DNA of 6,018 bases. Source: Armatimonadota bacterium (lineage in GTDB: Bacteria; Armatimonadota; JAAZEB01). The notes beneath the pieces are model-generated. The model did not search any database. It had not been told where the DNA came from and saw nothing but the letters and a program-made list of their open reading frames with translations. Made by a program: the position numbers and the translations under genes. The stretch spans positions 1-6,018 of the forward strand of contig DUUU01000509.1 in NCBI GenBank assembly GCA_012841485.1. Direction: 5' to 3'. Within the stretch, counting starts at the first letter, position 1; each line of letters begins with the position of its first letter. Shown piece after piece: positions 1-6,018 of this stretch.

Positions 1-2
1 AC

Positions 3-1778
3 ATCGAGGTGCTCCAGCCAAACGTCCAGTTCTTCGTGAAGAATAACGTGAAGGGAATCTTCGAGCAGGGCGCCTACCAGTCGCATGGCGCCGATATGGC
101 CTACCTGAAGGCCTACCTCCTGGCGAAGATCCTCTGGAACCCCAACTGCGACATGGAGCGCCACCGCCGCGAGTTCCTGGAGGGGTTCTATGGCAAGGCG
201 GCCGGCGCCATCGACCGCTACCTGCGCCTGCGCCGCGCCTACGTCCTTGAGAAGGGACTTCATCAGAAGATCTGGATCCACCCCGAGAGCGGGCACATGC
301 CCCCCGAACTCGTCGCCCAGGCGAATGCCCTCTTCGATGAGGCCGAGCGCGCCGTCGCCGACGACCCCGAGGCGCTCTACCGGGTGCAGGTGGCCCGCCT
401 CCCGATTCAGTACGTGCAGCTGACCCGCGTCCGCCCCGATTTCTCGAAGCCGTGGCGCATCCGCGGCGATTCCTACGGCCCCGAGCCCGACCCCGCGATG
501 GCGAAGGTGGCTGATCAGTTCTTCTCAATCTGCAATCAGGAGAGGGTAACCCACCTGAGCGAGGGCCGCTTCAGCCCTCAGCAGCTTCACGAGCGCGTGG
601 CGCCCGCAATCTACGGCGCAAAGCTCGTTACCCTGGAGAATGACGCGCTTCGCCTGCGCGTCGCTCCCTTGCTGGGCGGGCGAATCCTCACCATCGAGGA
701 CAAAGCCACCGGGCAAGAGCTCGTCTCGCCTGCTCCCCCCACGGCCTCCGGCTTCCCCTATGCCGGCGGCTCCTGGGAGGCCGCAGGATTCCGCAAGCAG
801 AAGACAGGCGCGAACGCCAGCTTCCGCGTGGAGGGCCCGGCCACCAGCAACCAGGTGACCCTGGTCACCACTCTGAGCGACGGCCTGGAGCTCAAGCGTG
901 TGATCCGCCTGGCCGGATCAGGATGGACGGTCGAGACGACGGTCACGAACACGGCGGATCGGCCGCGCGCAGCACGGCTTCGCTCCGCGCTTGATCTGGC
1001 AGCCGGCGGCGAGGAGGTGACCCTGGTCGCCGGCGGCAAGGAGTTGCCGCTCGCGATCCCCGCGGACGCCTGGGATGCCCGGCAGACCTTCGCCGGCGAT
1101 GTGCTGCCCCGGGAGGGGTGGACGCTCTCGCTGCCCACCGGCCGGAGCGTGCGCTGCCAGGTGACGGGCGAGCTTCAGCAGGCGTCCTTTGCCGTGCGCG
1201 CCGGCGGACCCACGGTGACGATCCACCTGCTCACCCCCGAGAAGAGCCTGCCTCCGAAGGAGTCGCTGGCCTTAACCACGGCCTACACCCTTGGCCAGGC
1301 GCCGAAGCGGGATCTGGTGAAGCGCCAGCGAGCAGGCGAGGAGATCGTCATCCTACCGGATGAGTTCAGTCTTTTCCGGGAGGGCACGCTGAGCGGGCTT
1401 CACGAAGACCCGACGGCGCCCGAGGGCTTCGCGGTTCGCATGGTAGGCGAGACGAACGAGTGGGCCACCCAGTGGAAGATTGACCACGCCCGCGTGCGGC
1501 CCGGCGCCACTTACGAGGTGAGCGCCCTGGTCCGCTTCGACCTCAAGGGGAAAGAGGGCGGGGCCTGCACCTTCGGGGTTTACGACACGGATATGAAGAC
1601 CGGCGCCTGTGCCGGCGCGCTCGCCGCCGCCGACGCGAAACCGGGCTGGCAGCTCGTGAAGTTCGGGCGGTTCAAGGCCGAAGGCCAGCAGTTCATCTGG
1701 CTCGCACCCGCCCAAAACGCCGAGAACATCGGCGCCGTCTACGTGGACCGAGTCTTCTTGCGCCGCGTCGAGGAGTGA
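3..1778 (+). CDS. DUF4838-family glycoside-hydrolase-like protein, 5'-truncated by the window edge
   Basis: The frame is open to the left edge (Ile-Glu precede the GTG at 9), so the real start is upstream and that GTG is not a start. Residues here count from that codon. Residues 1-145 match the C-terminal part of the DUF4838 family, an alpha-glucuronidase-like TIM-barrel group: a strand with GVKGIFEQG (Glu19 is a candidate active-site residue), then the helical stretch LLAKILWNPNCD...EFLEGFYGKAA. Residues 204-425 form a beta-sandwich resembling galactose-mutarotase-like domains, opening with LENDALRLRVAPLLGGRI. Residues 451-589 look like a carbohydrate-binding-module-type jelly roll ending in VYVDRVFLRRVEE. 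The gene ends in TGA, 233 bases before the isomerase gene. By family it should act on a polysaccharide or oligosaccharide, probably outside the cytoplasm, but its signal peptide would lie outside the window. The substrate is unknown. The DUF4838 call is fairly secure; the two beta-domain names are by resemblance only. Confidence 0.8.
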   Translation: MEVLQPNVQFFVKNNVKGIFEQGAYQSHGADMAYLKAYLLAKILWNPNCDMERHRREFLEGFYGKAAGAIDRYLRLRRAYVLEKGLHQKIWIHPESGHMPPELVAQANALFDEAERAVADDPEALYRVQVARLPIQYVQLTRVRPDFSKPWRIRGDSYGPEPDPAMAKVADQFFSICNQERVTHLSEGRFSPQQLHERVAPAIYGAKLVTLENDALRLRVAPLLGGRILTIEDKATGQELVSPAPPTASGFPYAGGSWEAAGFRKQKTGANASFRVEGPATSNQVTLVTTLSDGLELKRVIRLAGSGWTVETTVTNTADRPRAARLRSALDLAAGGEEVTLVAGGKELPLAIPADAWDARQTFAGDVLPREGWTLSLPTGRSVRCQVTGELQQASFAVRAGGPTVTIHLLTPEKSLPPKESLALTTAYTLGQAPKRDLVKRQRAGEEIVILPDEFSLFREGTLSGLHEDPTAPEGFAVRMVGETNEWATQWKIDHARVRPGATYEVSALVRFDLKGKEGGACTFGVYDTDMKTGACAGALAAADAKPGWQLVKFGRFKAEGQQFIWLAPAQNAENIGAVYVDRVFLRRVEE

Positions 1779-1832
1779 CCGCCGAAGTTGCCCGGGGTGC
1801 CAGCCTGGGGCGGTTGTGACACACCGGCGGAT

Positions 1833-1898
1833 GCCGGCACTCCGCGGCGGCTCGCCGAAAGCACGCGCGGCCTGGAGGCCCGGGCCGCCTGTGCCGGC
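1833..1898. repeat. Imperfect long hairpin in the gap after the DUF4838 gene
   Basis: GCCGGCAC (1833-1840) is the exact reverse complement of GTGCCGGC (1891-1898). After a 5-by-1 internal loop, GGCGGC (1846-1851) pairs with GCCGCC (1884-1889). The interior holds the smaller inverted repeat GGCCT-GG-AGGCC (1869-1880) and the palindrome GGCCCGGGCC (1877-1886). A short hairpin CCGGC-GGAT-GCCGG (1824-1837) overlaps its left arm and would compete with it. No T-run follows, so this is not a standard terminator. It may be a dispersed palindromic repeat or a structured transcript segment. Confidence 0.6.
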
Positions 1899-1931
1899 CC
1901 CGTGGGATCCTGCCGGCAGGGATCCCACGGG
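1899..1931. repeat. Strong 12-bp-stem hairpin abutting the preceding one
   Basis: CCCGTGGGATCC (1899-1910) and GGATCCCACGGG (1920-1931) are perfect reverse complements around TGCCGGCAG. The loop itself contains the self-palindrome TGCCGGCA (1911-1918), so the whole unit is a palindrome with one bulged G. It begins at the base right after the previous hairpin ends. What follows is GCGTTGGCG, with no U-tract, so simple intrinsic termination is unlikely. TGCCGGCA also occurs at 1832-1839, which suggests the two hairpins belong to one repeat family. Confidence 0.75.
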
Positions 1932-1956
1932 CGTTGGCGAAACCAGGCTTGAGCCT

Positions 1957-1974
1957 CCGCGGGTACTCCTGCGG
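1957..1974 (+). promoter_or_regulatory. Leader hairpin with TACT loop upstream of the isomerase gene
   Basis: CCGCGGG (1957-1963) pairs with CCTGCGG (1968-1974) around the loop TACT, with one G-T wobble. It ends 37 bases before the ATG at 2012, where a 5' leader structure would lie. Similar GTACTC-apex hairpins occur in the other two gaps of this window. No role is demonstrated. Confidence 0.4.
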
Positions 1975-1996
1975 CAGATCCGGCAAACTGCCAATC

Positions 1997-2004
1997 GGAA
2001 GGAA
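1997..2004 (+). promoter_or_regulatory. Ribosome binding site of the isomerase gene, possibly masked
   Basis: GGAAGGAA lies 7 bases before the ATG at 2012 and fixes that start over the in-frame GTG at 1934, which would add 26 unconserved-looking residues read from the end of the palindrome. GGAAG (1997-2001) can also pair with CTTCC (2005-2009) around a GAA loop, which would hide the Shine-Dalgarno. Confidence 0.65.
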
Positions 2005-2011
2005 CTTCCTA

Positions 2012-2839
2012 ATGTCTGATCTACGGCAATCCGTGATGCTCTTCCCGTTCAACAAGCAGCTGACCGATGGAACGCTCTCCCCGCGCGACATGCTGCGCGA
2101 CTTCCGCGAGGCCGGCCTCACCGGGCTTGAGCCCTCGCTCTTCCGCCGCAGCGAGACCCCGTCGTGGTGGGGCGACCTGGTGAGCGGCGCGAAGGACCTG
2201 GGGATGGAGTTCGCGTGCTGCGTCATCGGCGCCAACCTGGTGGGCGAAAGCGATGCTGACCGCCAGGCCGCGCTCGACTGGGTGGCGCAGGGCGTGGAGA
2301 TCTGCGCCGGGTTAGGCTGCCCCACGGCGCTCGTCGCCGGCAGCAAGCCCGCGACCGGCATGTCGAATGAGGAGGGGCGCAAAGTGCTTGCCGACGCCCT
2401 CGCCAAGGTTGCCGAGTGCGCCCAGGGCTCCGGCGTCACCATGACGATTGAGGATTTCGGGGTTTACCCCGAGTTCACGTGCAGCTCGGAGCATGTGCTC
2501 GAGGTGGTGCAAGCCGCCGCCCACCCAAATCTAAAGATCACCTTCGATAACGGCAACTTCCTCTTCGCGGACGACACGCCGGTTCAGGCCTTCCCCCGCC
2601 TGAAGGAGCTGATCCGCCACGTGCATATCAAGGATTTCGTCCCCGGCGATCCCGGCTCGGGCAGGCGCTGGGTTGGCACCGCCATCGGATCCGGCCAGGC
2701 GATGGTCCGCGAGAGCCTCGCTCTTGTCAAGGGGATGGAGTACAAGGGCTGGGTCTCCCTGGAGGTGAGCATCGCGCCCCCGCTGCCAGAGGCGATCCAG
2801 GCTGCCAAGGTGGTCCGCGACCTCTGGGCTGAGGTCTAA
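2012..2839 (+). CDS. Sugar phosphate isomerase/epimerase (xylose isomerase-like TIM barrel)
   Basis: The 275-residue product has the usual length and pattern of the AP_endonuc_2 / xylose-isomerase-like barrel family, metal-dependent enzymes that interconvert ketoses, aldoses or their phosphates, or act on inositols. The expected metal and catalytic positions are visible: Glu147 (TIEDFG), Asp179 (ITFDNGN), His203 and His205 with the following Lys-Asp (HVHIKDF), and Glu251 (VSLEV). The segment GTAIGSGQA (222-230) followed by YKGWVSLE is the family's usual final loop and strand. There is no signal peptide, so it should be cytoplasmic. It lies between two glycan-active-looking genes, 233 bases after one and 98 before the other, which suggests it processes a sugar they release. 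Family membership is secure. The exact substrate (for example a pentulose or hexulose epimerisation, hydroxypyruvate isomerisation or inosose dehydration) cannot be told, so I give no symbol. Confidence 0.9.
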   Translation: MSDLRQSVMLFPFNKQLTDGTLSPRDMLRDFREAGLTGLEPSLFRRSETPSWWGDLVSGAKDLGMEFACCVIGANLVGESDADRQAALDWVAQGVEICAGLGCPTALVAGSKPATGMSNEEGRKVLADALAKVAECAQGSGVTMTIEDFGVYPEFTCSSEHVLEVVQAAAHPNLKITFDNGNFLFADDTPVQAFPRLKELIRHVHIKDFVPGDPGSGRRWVGTAIGSGQAMVRESLALVKGMEYKGWVSLEVSIAPPLPEAIQAAKVVRDLWAEV

Positions 2840-2851
2840 CGTGTGATATGG

Positions 2852-2884
2852 AGTGGGGGCGGAGTACTCTCCGCCCCATCCACT
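2852..2884 (+). other. Strong GC hairpin with TACT loop between isomerase and exported-protein genes
   Basis: GGGGCGGAG (2856-2864) pairs perfectly with CTCCGCCCC (2869-2877) around TACT. The stem can be extended by AGTG (2852-2855) with CACT (2881-2884) across a 3-base bulge. It starts 13-17 bases after the isomerase stop. There is no T-run, so it could weaken read-through, protect the upstream mRNA end or sit in the leader of the next gene. Termination alone is not supported. Confidence 0.6.
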
Positions 2885-2922
2885 GCCCGCCCGCATGTCT
2901 GGCTTGTGATCGTTCGTCTCTC

Positions 2923-2929
2923 GGAGAAG
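2923..2929 (+). promoter_or_regulatory. Ribosome binding site of the exported LamG/GH-like gene
   Basis: GGAGAAG lies 8 bases before the ATG at 2938. Together with the signal peptide that begins there, it favours this start over the in-frame ATG at 2848, which would add 30 residues translated through the hairpin and would bury the signal peptide. Confidence 0.65.
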
Positions 2930-2937
2930 TACCCGCC

Positions 2938-2997
2938 ATGTGGATTCGCTTGCTCTTGCCTCTTGTGCTGCTGCTCGGTTGCGTGCCCGCCGGCGCC
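2938..2997 (+). other. Signal peptide of the exported protein
   Basis: Met-Trp-Ile-Arg is followed by a Leu/Val-rich core (residues 5-13). Two cleavage options are visible: signal peptidase I after Ala-Gly-Ala (18-20), or lipoprotein processing at Cys15 in Leu-Leu-Gly-Cys, where Leu at -2 is less usual. I favour the first. Confidence 0.75.
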
Positions 2998-5889
2998 GTG
3001 CCGGAGGGATTGACGTTCCATGTCTCCTTCGATGGGGACGCGGCCAATGCCGATTTTGCCCTTGGCGAGCGCCGCTCTAGCCTGGAGACCGACCTCGGGT
3101 TCCACTCTGCGCCGGGCGTGAAGGGGCAGGGCATGCTGCTCCAGCAAGGCGAGCGCTGCTCCTACCCCATTCGCGGCAACCTCGATACGTCGCAGGGCAC
3201 CTTCTCCTGCTGGGTGAAGCCGCTCAACTGGGACGGGCACGTGGCGAAGTTCCGGCACTTTCTCGTCGTCACCGGGCCCGCCTACACCATGTTGCTCTAC
3301 CTCTACCCCATTGGCGACGAGGCGGTGATCCTCTACATCCGGATGAACCCGGGCACGCCCCAGGATGCCACCTTGCGCGCCGGCGCGCCGGTCGATATCC
3401 TGAAGCAAGGCGAGTGGACTCACCTGGCGGCCACCTGGGATTCGAAAGCGGTGCGCCTCTACGCGAACGGCCAGCGCGTCGGCGAGGGTTTGGTTGCCTC
3501 GCCGCTCCCGAAGCTGGACGAGGGCACCTTCACCCTGTGCCCCATCGACTTCTGGAACAACAAGCAGTGGGGCGACCCCGAGGAACAGACCGTGTGCGAC
3601 GAGGTGCGGGTCTTCAACCGCGCTCTCGCGGAGGATGAGATCCTCGATCTCTACGCACTCGACGCCCCCGGGGGCGCGAAAGGAATCGACCCCACGCTCG
3701 CCGTGACGATCAAGCCCGATTACACCGGCAAGCGGCTCCTGGTGACCGCCCGGCCCGCGCACCTCGACGCGGCGTGGAAGGAGCGCCTGGCGGGCAAACC
3801 AGCCCTCCAGCTGACCGTGCGCGACCCGAAAGGGAAGGCGCTCCTGGCGCATCGCGGCCCGCTTGGCGACGGGCAGTTCGCCGCTCGCGTGCCCGAGTGG
3901 GTGGATGGCGAGTATGTAGCGGAAGGCGCGATCACCGCGGCAGGCGAGCGTTTGACTGGCCGCGCGTCGATCACCAAGCCGCCGACGCCCTGGATGCCTC
4001 CGGTGAAGGAGTGGCGCGCCAACCGGGTGTTGGAGCCCTGGACGCCCCTGGCACGCACCGGGAGCGCGATCCGCTACTGGAACGGCGAGCTCAGCCTGAA
4101 AGGCGCATTCCCGGAGCAACTCACGGCGCGCGAGTGCGTGCAGCCGGGCGCGAAGACGACGGCGCCTCCTCCCGCGCAGCCGCTTCTCGCGGGGCCGGTC
4201 CGGCTGGTCGCCGCGGGGCCGGCCACCTGGAGCCCGCCTCGCGTCATCGAGGAGAAGCCATATCGAGTCACTGTTGCCGGCACGGGCCGCCTGGGCACTC
4301 TCTCCGCCAGCTACGAGACGCTCATGGAGTTTGACGGATTGATCCGGGCCGACCTGACGCTCACGCCACCGGCGGGCGGCGTGGAGGTCGACGAGCTGAC
4401 GCTGGAGATCCCGATCCGCGCCGAGGTTGCCACCTACTACCGCAACCCCACCTGCCGCGAGTGGGATGGCAAGTCGCTCGTGGAGGAAGCGTTTCTCCCC
4501 TACGCCTGGCTGGGGAACGAGGAACGCGGGCTTTCGTGGTTCATGGAGTCGGCGGCCAACTGGCGCATCGGCAAGGAGAGGCCGGCCATGACGCTCCGCC
4601 GCGAGGGGAACGCGGTGGTGGTGCGTCTCCACCTGATTAGCGAGCACACGCGGATCGAGAAGCCACTCACCTACACTCTGGGGATCCAGGCGACTCCGGT
4701 GCGCCCGCTGCCGGCATGCCTCTACGATTGGTGGTTCGCGTCCGGGCCTCAGTTCAAGGGCTCCAACCTCTTCGTCTTTGGCTGGAGCAAGCAGATCTCC
4801 TACCTGAACGGCCGGCTGATTGCTTACGATCCGGCGAAGCAGCGCGAGCTGGTCGACCGGTGGAGGGCGAGTGGCAAGGAGAGCCTCTCCTACTCGTGCG
4901 CGCAGTGCACGGCCAACATCTCGCCGGAATACCTCTTCTTCGGCGAGGAGTGGAACCAGCCGTATGGCGGCTCTTTCTCCGGCTATAAGCGCGTTCCGGA
5001 CGACGCGCCCTACAGCATAGTGCCCGTCTGCCCGCAGAGTAGCTTCGCCGATTTCCTCGTCTGGTGCGTCCGCGAGAACATCCGCAACGACTGGGGCGGC
5101 GGGATCTACACCGATATCGATGGCGCCATCGCCTGCGATAACGCGCTGCACGGTTGCGGCTTTACTGACTCCTTCGGGCAGAAAGGGCGCACCTGGCCGC
5201 TGTATGCCCACCGCGCGCTCTCGCGGCGGATCTACGAGCTGTGCCACGACGCCGGCAAATTCTACTTCTCGCACGCGCACAGCCACTGGTACGCGCCGTT
5301 CAACGCCTTCAACGACGGCTGGTGCCCCGGCGAGCAGTATAGCAGCCAGGTCGTCGGCCGACCCGACTTCTACATGACGGGGATTCCCGACCGCGTCTGG
5401 CGCACCGAGTTCTACTCACCGACGACGGGCGTCGCCACCTTCCTCCTGCCCCAGCTCAGCCGGCTCGCGGGTGAGGACGTGCTGAAGGAGACCGCCTCCA
5501 GTGAGTGCTGCATCGTGGCGGGGATGTGCTACGGCGCGCCCCTGTGGGCAGGCAGCATCAGCCAGAGCGTGGTGGAGGAGGTGTGGGCCGTGCAGCAGGC
5601 GTTCGGCCTGGCCGAGTCCGAGTTCGTCCCATTCTGGAAGCAGCGCGAGGTGACGGTCTCCGATCCCCAGGTGCGCGTGAGCCAGTGGCGCAATCAGGGG
5701 AAGCGCCTCTTGGTGGTCGCCAACTTCACCGACACTGACCGCGCCGTGGAGCTCAAGGCACCGGGCGCGCGCTTCGAAGGCGCATGGAAGGCAGAGGGCC
5801 TGGAGGCATCGGACGGGGCCGCGCGTCTCGTCGTGCCGGCCTACCGCGGCGCCCTGGTGCTGATGACCGGCCCCGACGAGCGTCGGTAG
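2938..5889 (+). CDS. Exported LamG-domain protein with GH123-N/DUF6067-like and TIM-barrel-like regions
   Basis: The 983-residue product begins with a signal peptide (1-20). Residues 25-240 form a LamG/concanavalin-A-like domain, with FHVSFDGD at its start, GTFSCWVKP and WTHLAATWD inside, and the hallmark DEVRVFNRALAEDEI near its end. Residues 250-350 look like a beta-sandwich linker. Residues 352-592 resemble the N-terminal beta domain of GH123-type (DUF6067) proteins, including AWLGNEERGLSWFMES. Residues 593-898 look like a TIM barrel, with GIYTDIDGA (Asp726, Asp728), HAHSH (His779, 781, 783) and PGEQY (Glu799) as candidate active-site positions. Residues 900-978 form a C-terminal beta domain of the type that closes many glycosidases. 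The GH123 adjacent Asp-Glu pair is not evident in the barrel. By architecture it should bind and probably cleave a glycan outside the cytoplasm; activity and substrate are unknown. The LamG call is strong, the GH123-N/DUF6067 call moderate. It may share an operon with the isomerase gene. Confidence 0.8.
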   Translation: MWIRLLLPLVLLLGCVPAGAVPEGLTFHVSFDGDAANADFALGERRSSLETDLGFHSAPGVKGQGMLLQQGERCSYPIRGNLDTSQGTFSCWVKPLNWDGHVAKFRHFLVVTGPAYTMLLYLYPIGDEAVILYIRMNPGTPQDATLRAGAPVDILKQGEWTHLAATWDSKAVRLYANGQRVGEGLVASPLPKLDEGTFTLCPIDFWNNKQWGDPEEQTVCDEVRVFNRALAEDEILDLYALDAPGGAKGIDPTLAVTIKPDYTGKRLLVTARPAHLDAAWKERLAGKPALQLTVRDPKGKALLAHRGPLGDGQFAARVPEWVDGEYVAEGAITAAGERLTGRASITKPPTPWMPPVKEWRANRVLEPWTPLARTGSAIRYWNGELSLKGAFPEQLTARECVQPGAKTTAPPPAQPLLAGPVRLVAAGPATWSPPRVIEEKPYRVTVAGTGRLGTLSASYETLMEFDGLIRADLTLTPPAGGVEVDELTLEIPIRAEVATYYRNPTCREWDGKSLVEEAFLPYAWLGNEERGLSWFMESAANWRIGKERPAMTLRREGNAVVVRLHLISEHTRIEKPLTYTLGIQATPVRPLPACLYDWWFASGPQFKGSNLFVFGWSKQISYLNGRLIAYDPAKQRELVDRWRASGKESLSYSCAQCTANISPEYLFFGEEWNQPYGGSFSGYKRVPDDAPYSIVPVCPQSSFADFLVWCVRENIRNDWGGGIYTDIDGAIACDNALHGCGFTDSFGQKGRTWPLYAHRALSRRIYELCHDAGKFYFSHAHSHWYAPFNAFNDGWCPGEQYSSQVVGRPDFYMTGIPDRVWRTEFYSPTTGVATFLLPQLSRLAGEDVLKETASSECCIVAGMCYGAPLWAGSISQSVVEEVWAVQQAFGLAESEFVPFWKQREVTVSDPQVRVSQWRNQGKRLLVVANFTDTDRAVELKAPGARFEGAWKAEGLEASDGAARLVVPAYRGALVLMTGPDERR

Positions 5890-6018
5890 CCCGGCGCGCG
5901 GCGATGAATCACCGCGCTGCGTGCAAGCGAAGCCCTGCCGGGCTGGGTTGGGGGTACTCCCAGATGTCTCAAAACGGCGGTGGCTGGGAGGAGAAGCCCC
6001 GAAGGGGCTTTGCAGAGA
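5890..6018. other. Non-coding 3' region with several small hairpins
   Basis: No convincing gene is seen in these 129 bases. Inverted repeats are GCGCGG/CCGCGC (5896-5901 with 5912-5917), AGCCC-TGCC-GGGCT (5931-5944), TGGGG-GTAC-TCCCA with one G-T pair (5949-5962), and CTCCCAG (5957-5963) with CTGGGAG (5984-5990). The last two are mutually exclusive because they share 5957-5962. Confidence 0.55.
5994..6011 (+). terminator. Possible weak terminator downstream of the exported-protein gene
   Basis: AAGCCCC (5994-6000) pairs with GGGGCTT (6004-6010) around a GAA loop and is followed by only one further T (6011) before GCAGAGA. The stem is compact and GC-rich but the U-tract is very short. It lies 104 bases after the stop codon at 5889 and is the best terminator candidate in the window. 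Confidence 0.4.

Noticed and set aside
1899..1931. The 12-bp-stem hairpin as an intrinsic terminator of the DUF4838 gene
   Set aside because: It lies 120 bases after the stop and is followed by GCGTTGGCG rather than a run of T.
1934..2011. A GTG start at 1934 that would lengthen the isomerase by 26 residues
   Set aside because: The added part is translated from hairpin-rich DNA and does not resemble the family N-terminus, while the ATG at 2012 has a good Shine-Dalgarno.
1353..2442. Two - strand open frames (1353-1994 and 1693-2442) spanning the gap before the isomerase gene
   Set aside because: They run across the palindromes and antisense to well-supported genes, with low-complexity Pro/Arg/Gly-rich translations and no family resemblance.
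2904..2937. A promoter just upstream of the exported-protein gene (TTGTGA at 2904)
   Set aside because: No matching -10 box at suitable spacing is seen.
2836..5286. A very long open frame (816 codons) on the - strand opposite the exported-protein gene
   Set aside because: It is in codon register with the + strand gene, so its stops need TTA, CTA or TCA codons, which this GC-rich gene avoids; the first in-frame TCA is at 5416-5418. Its translation is Arg/Ala/Val-rich with no recognisable domain, while the + strand has clear domains and a signal peptide.

Overview
The window is high-GC DNA (roughly two thirds G+C by eye) with three genes on the + strand and short, hairpin-rich gaps. The protein families are a DUF4838-type glycoside-hydrolase-like protein, a xylose-isomerase-like TIM-barrel enzyme, and an exported LamG plus GH123-N/DUF6067-like protein. 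This mix is typical of polysaccharide-degrading lineages such as Planctomycetota, Armatimonadota, Lentisphaerota or Hydrogenedentota. I infer a genome of that kind but cannot name the species.

Layout. Positions 1-1778 hold the 3' part of a large DUF4838-family gene whose start lies left of the window. Positions 1779-2011 are non-coding and contain two abutting hairpins (1833-1898 and 1899-1931), a third hairpin with a TACT loop (1957-1974), and a Shine-Dalgarno that can fold into a small stem. Positions 2012-2839 encode a complete 275-residue sugar phosphate isomerase/epimerase with all the metal-ligand positions expected of its family. Positions 2840-2937 are a 98-base gap with a strong hairpin, again with a TACT loop. 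Positions 2938-5889 encode a complete 983-residue exported protein with a signal peptide, LamG domain, beta-sandwich linker, GH123-N-like domain, TIM-barrel-like region and C-terminal beta domain. Positions 5890-6018 are non-coding, with several small hairpins that share complementary arms.

How the genes may work together (inference). The two large proteins look like glycan-recognising or glycan-cleaving enzymes, and the small cytoplasmic-type isomerase would process a released sugar. All three point the same way with gaps of 233 and 98 bases, so they could form one carbohydrate-use operon. The substrate cannot be read from the sequence.

The points most worth a second look are the back-to-back hairpins at 1833-1931, the recurrence of a GTACTC hairpin apex in every intergenic gap, and the unassigned catalytic site of the 983-residue protein, with its HxHxH motif and eleven cysteines. 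I found no mobile element, CRISPR array, tRNA or rRNA.
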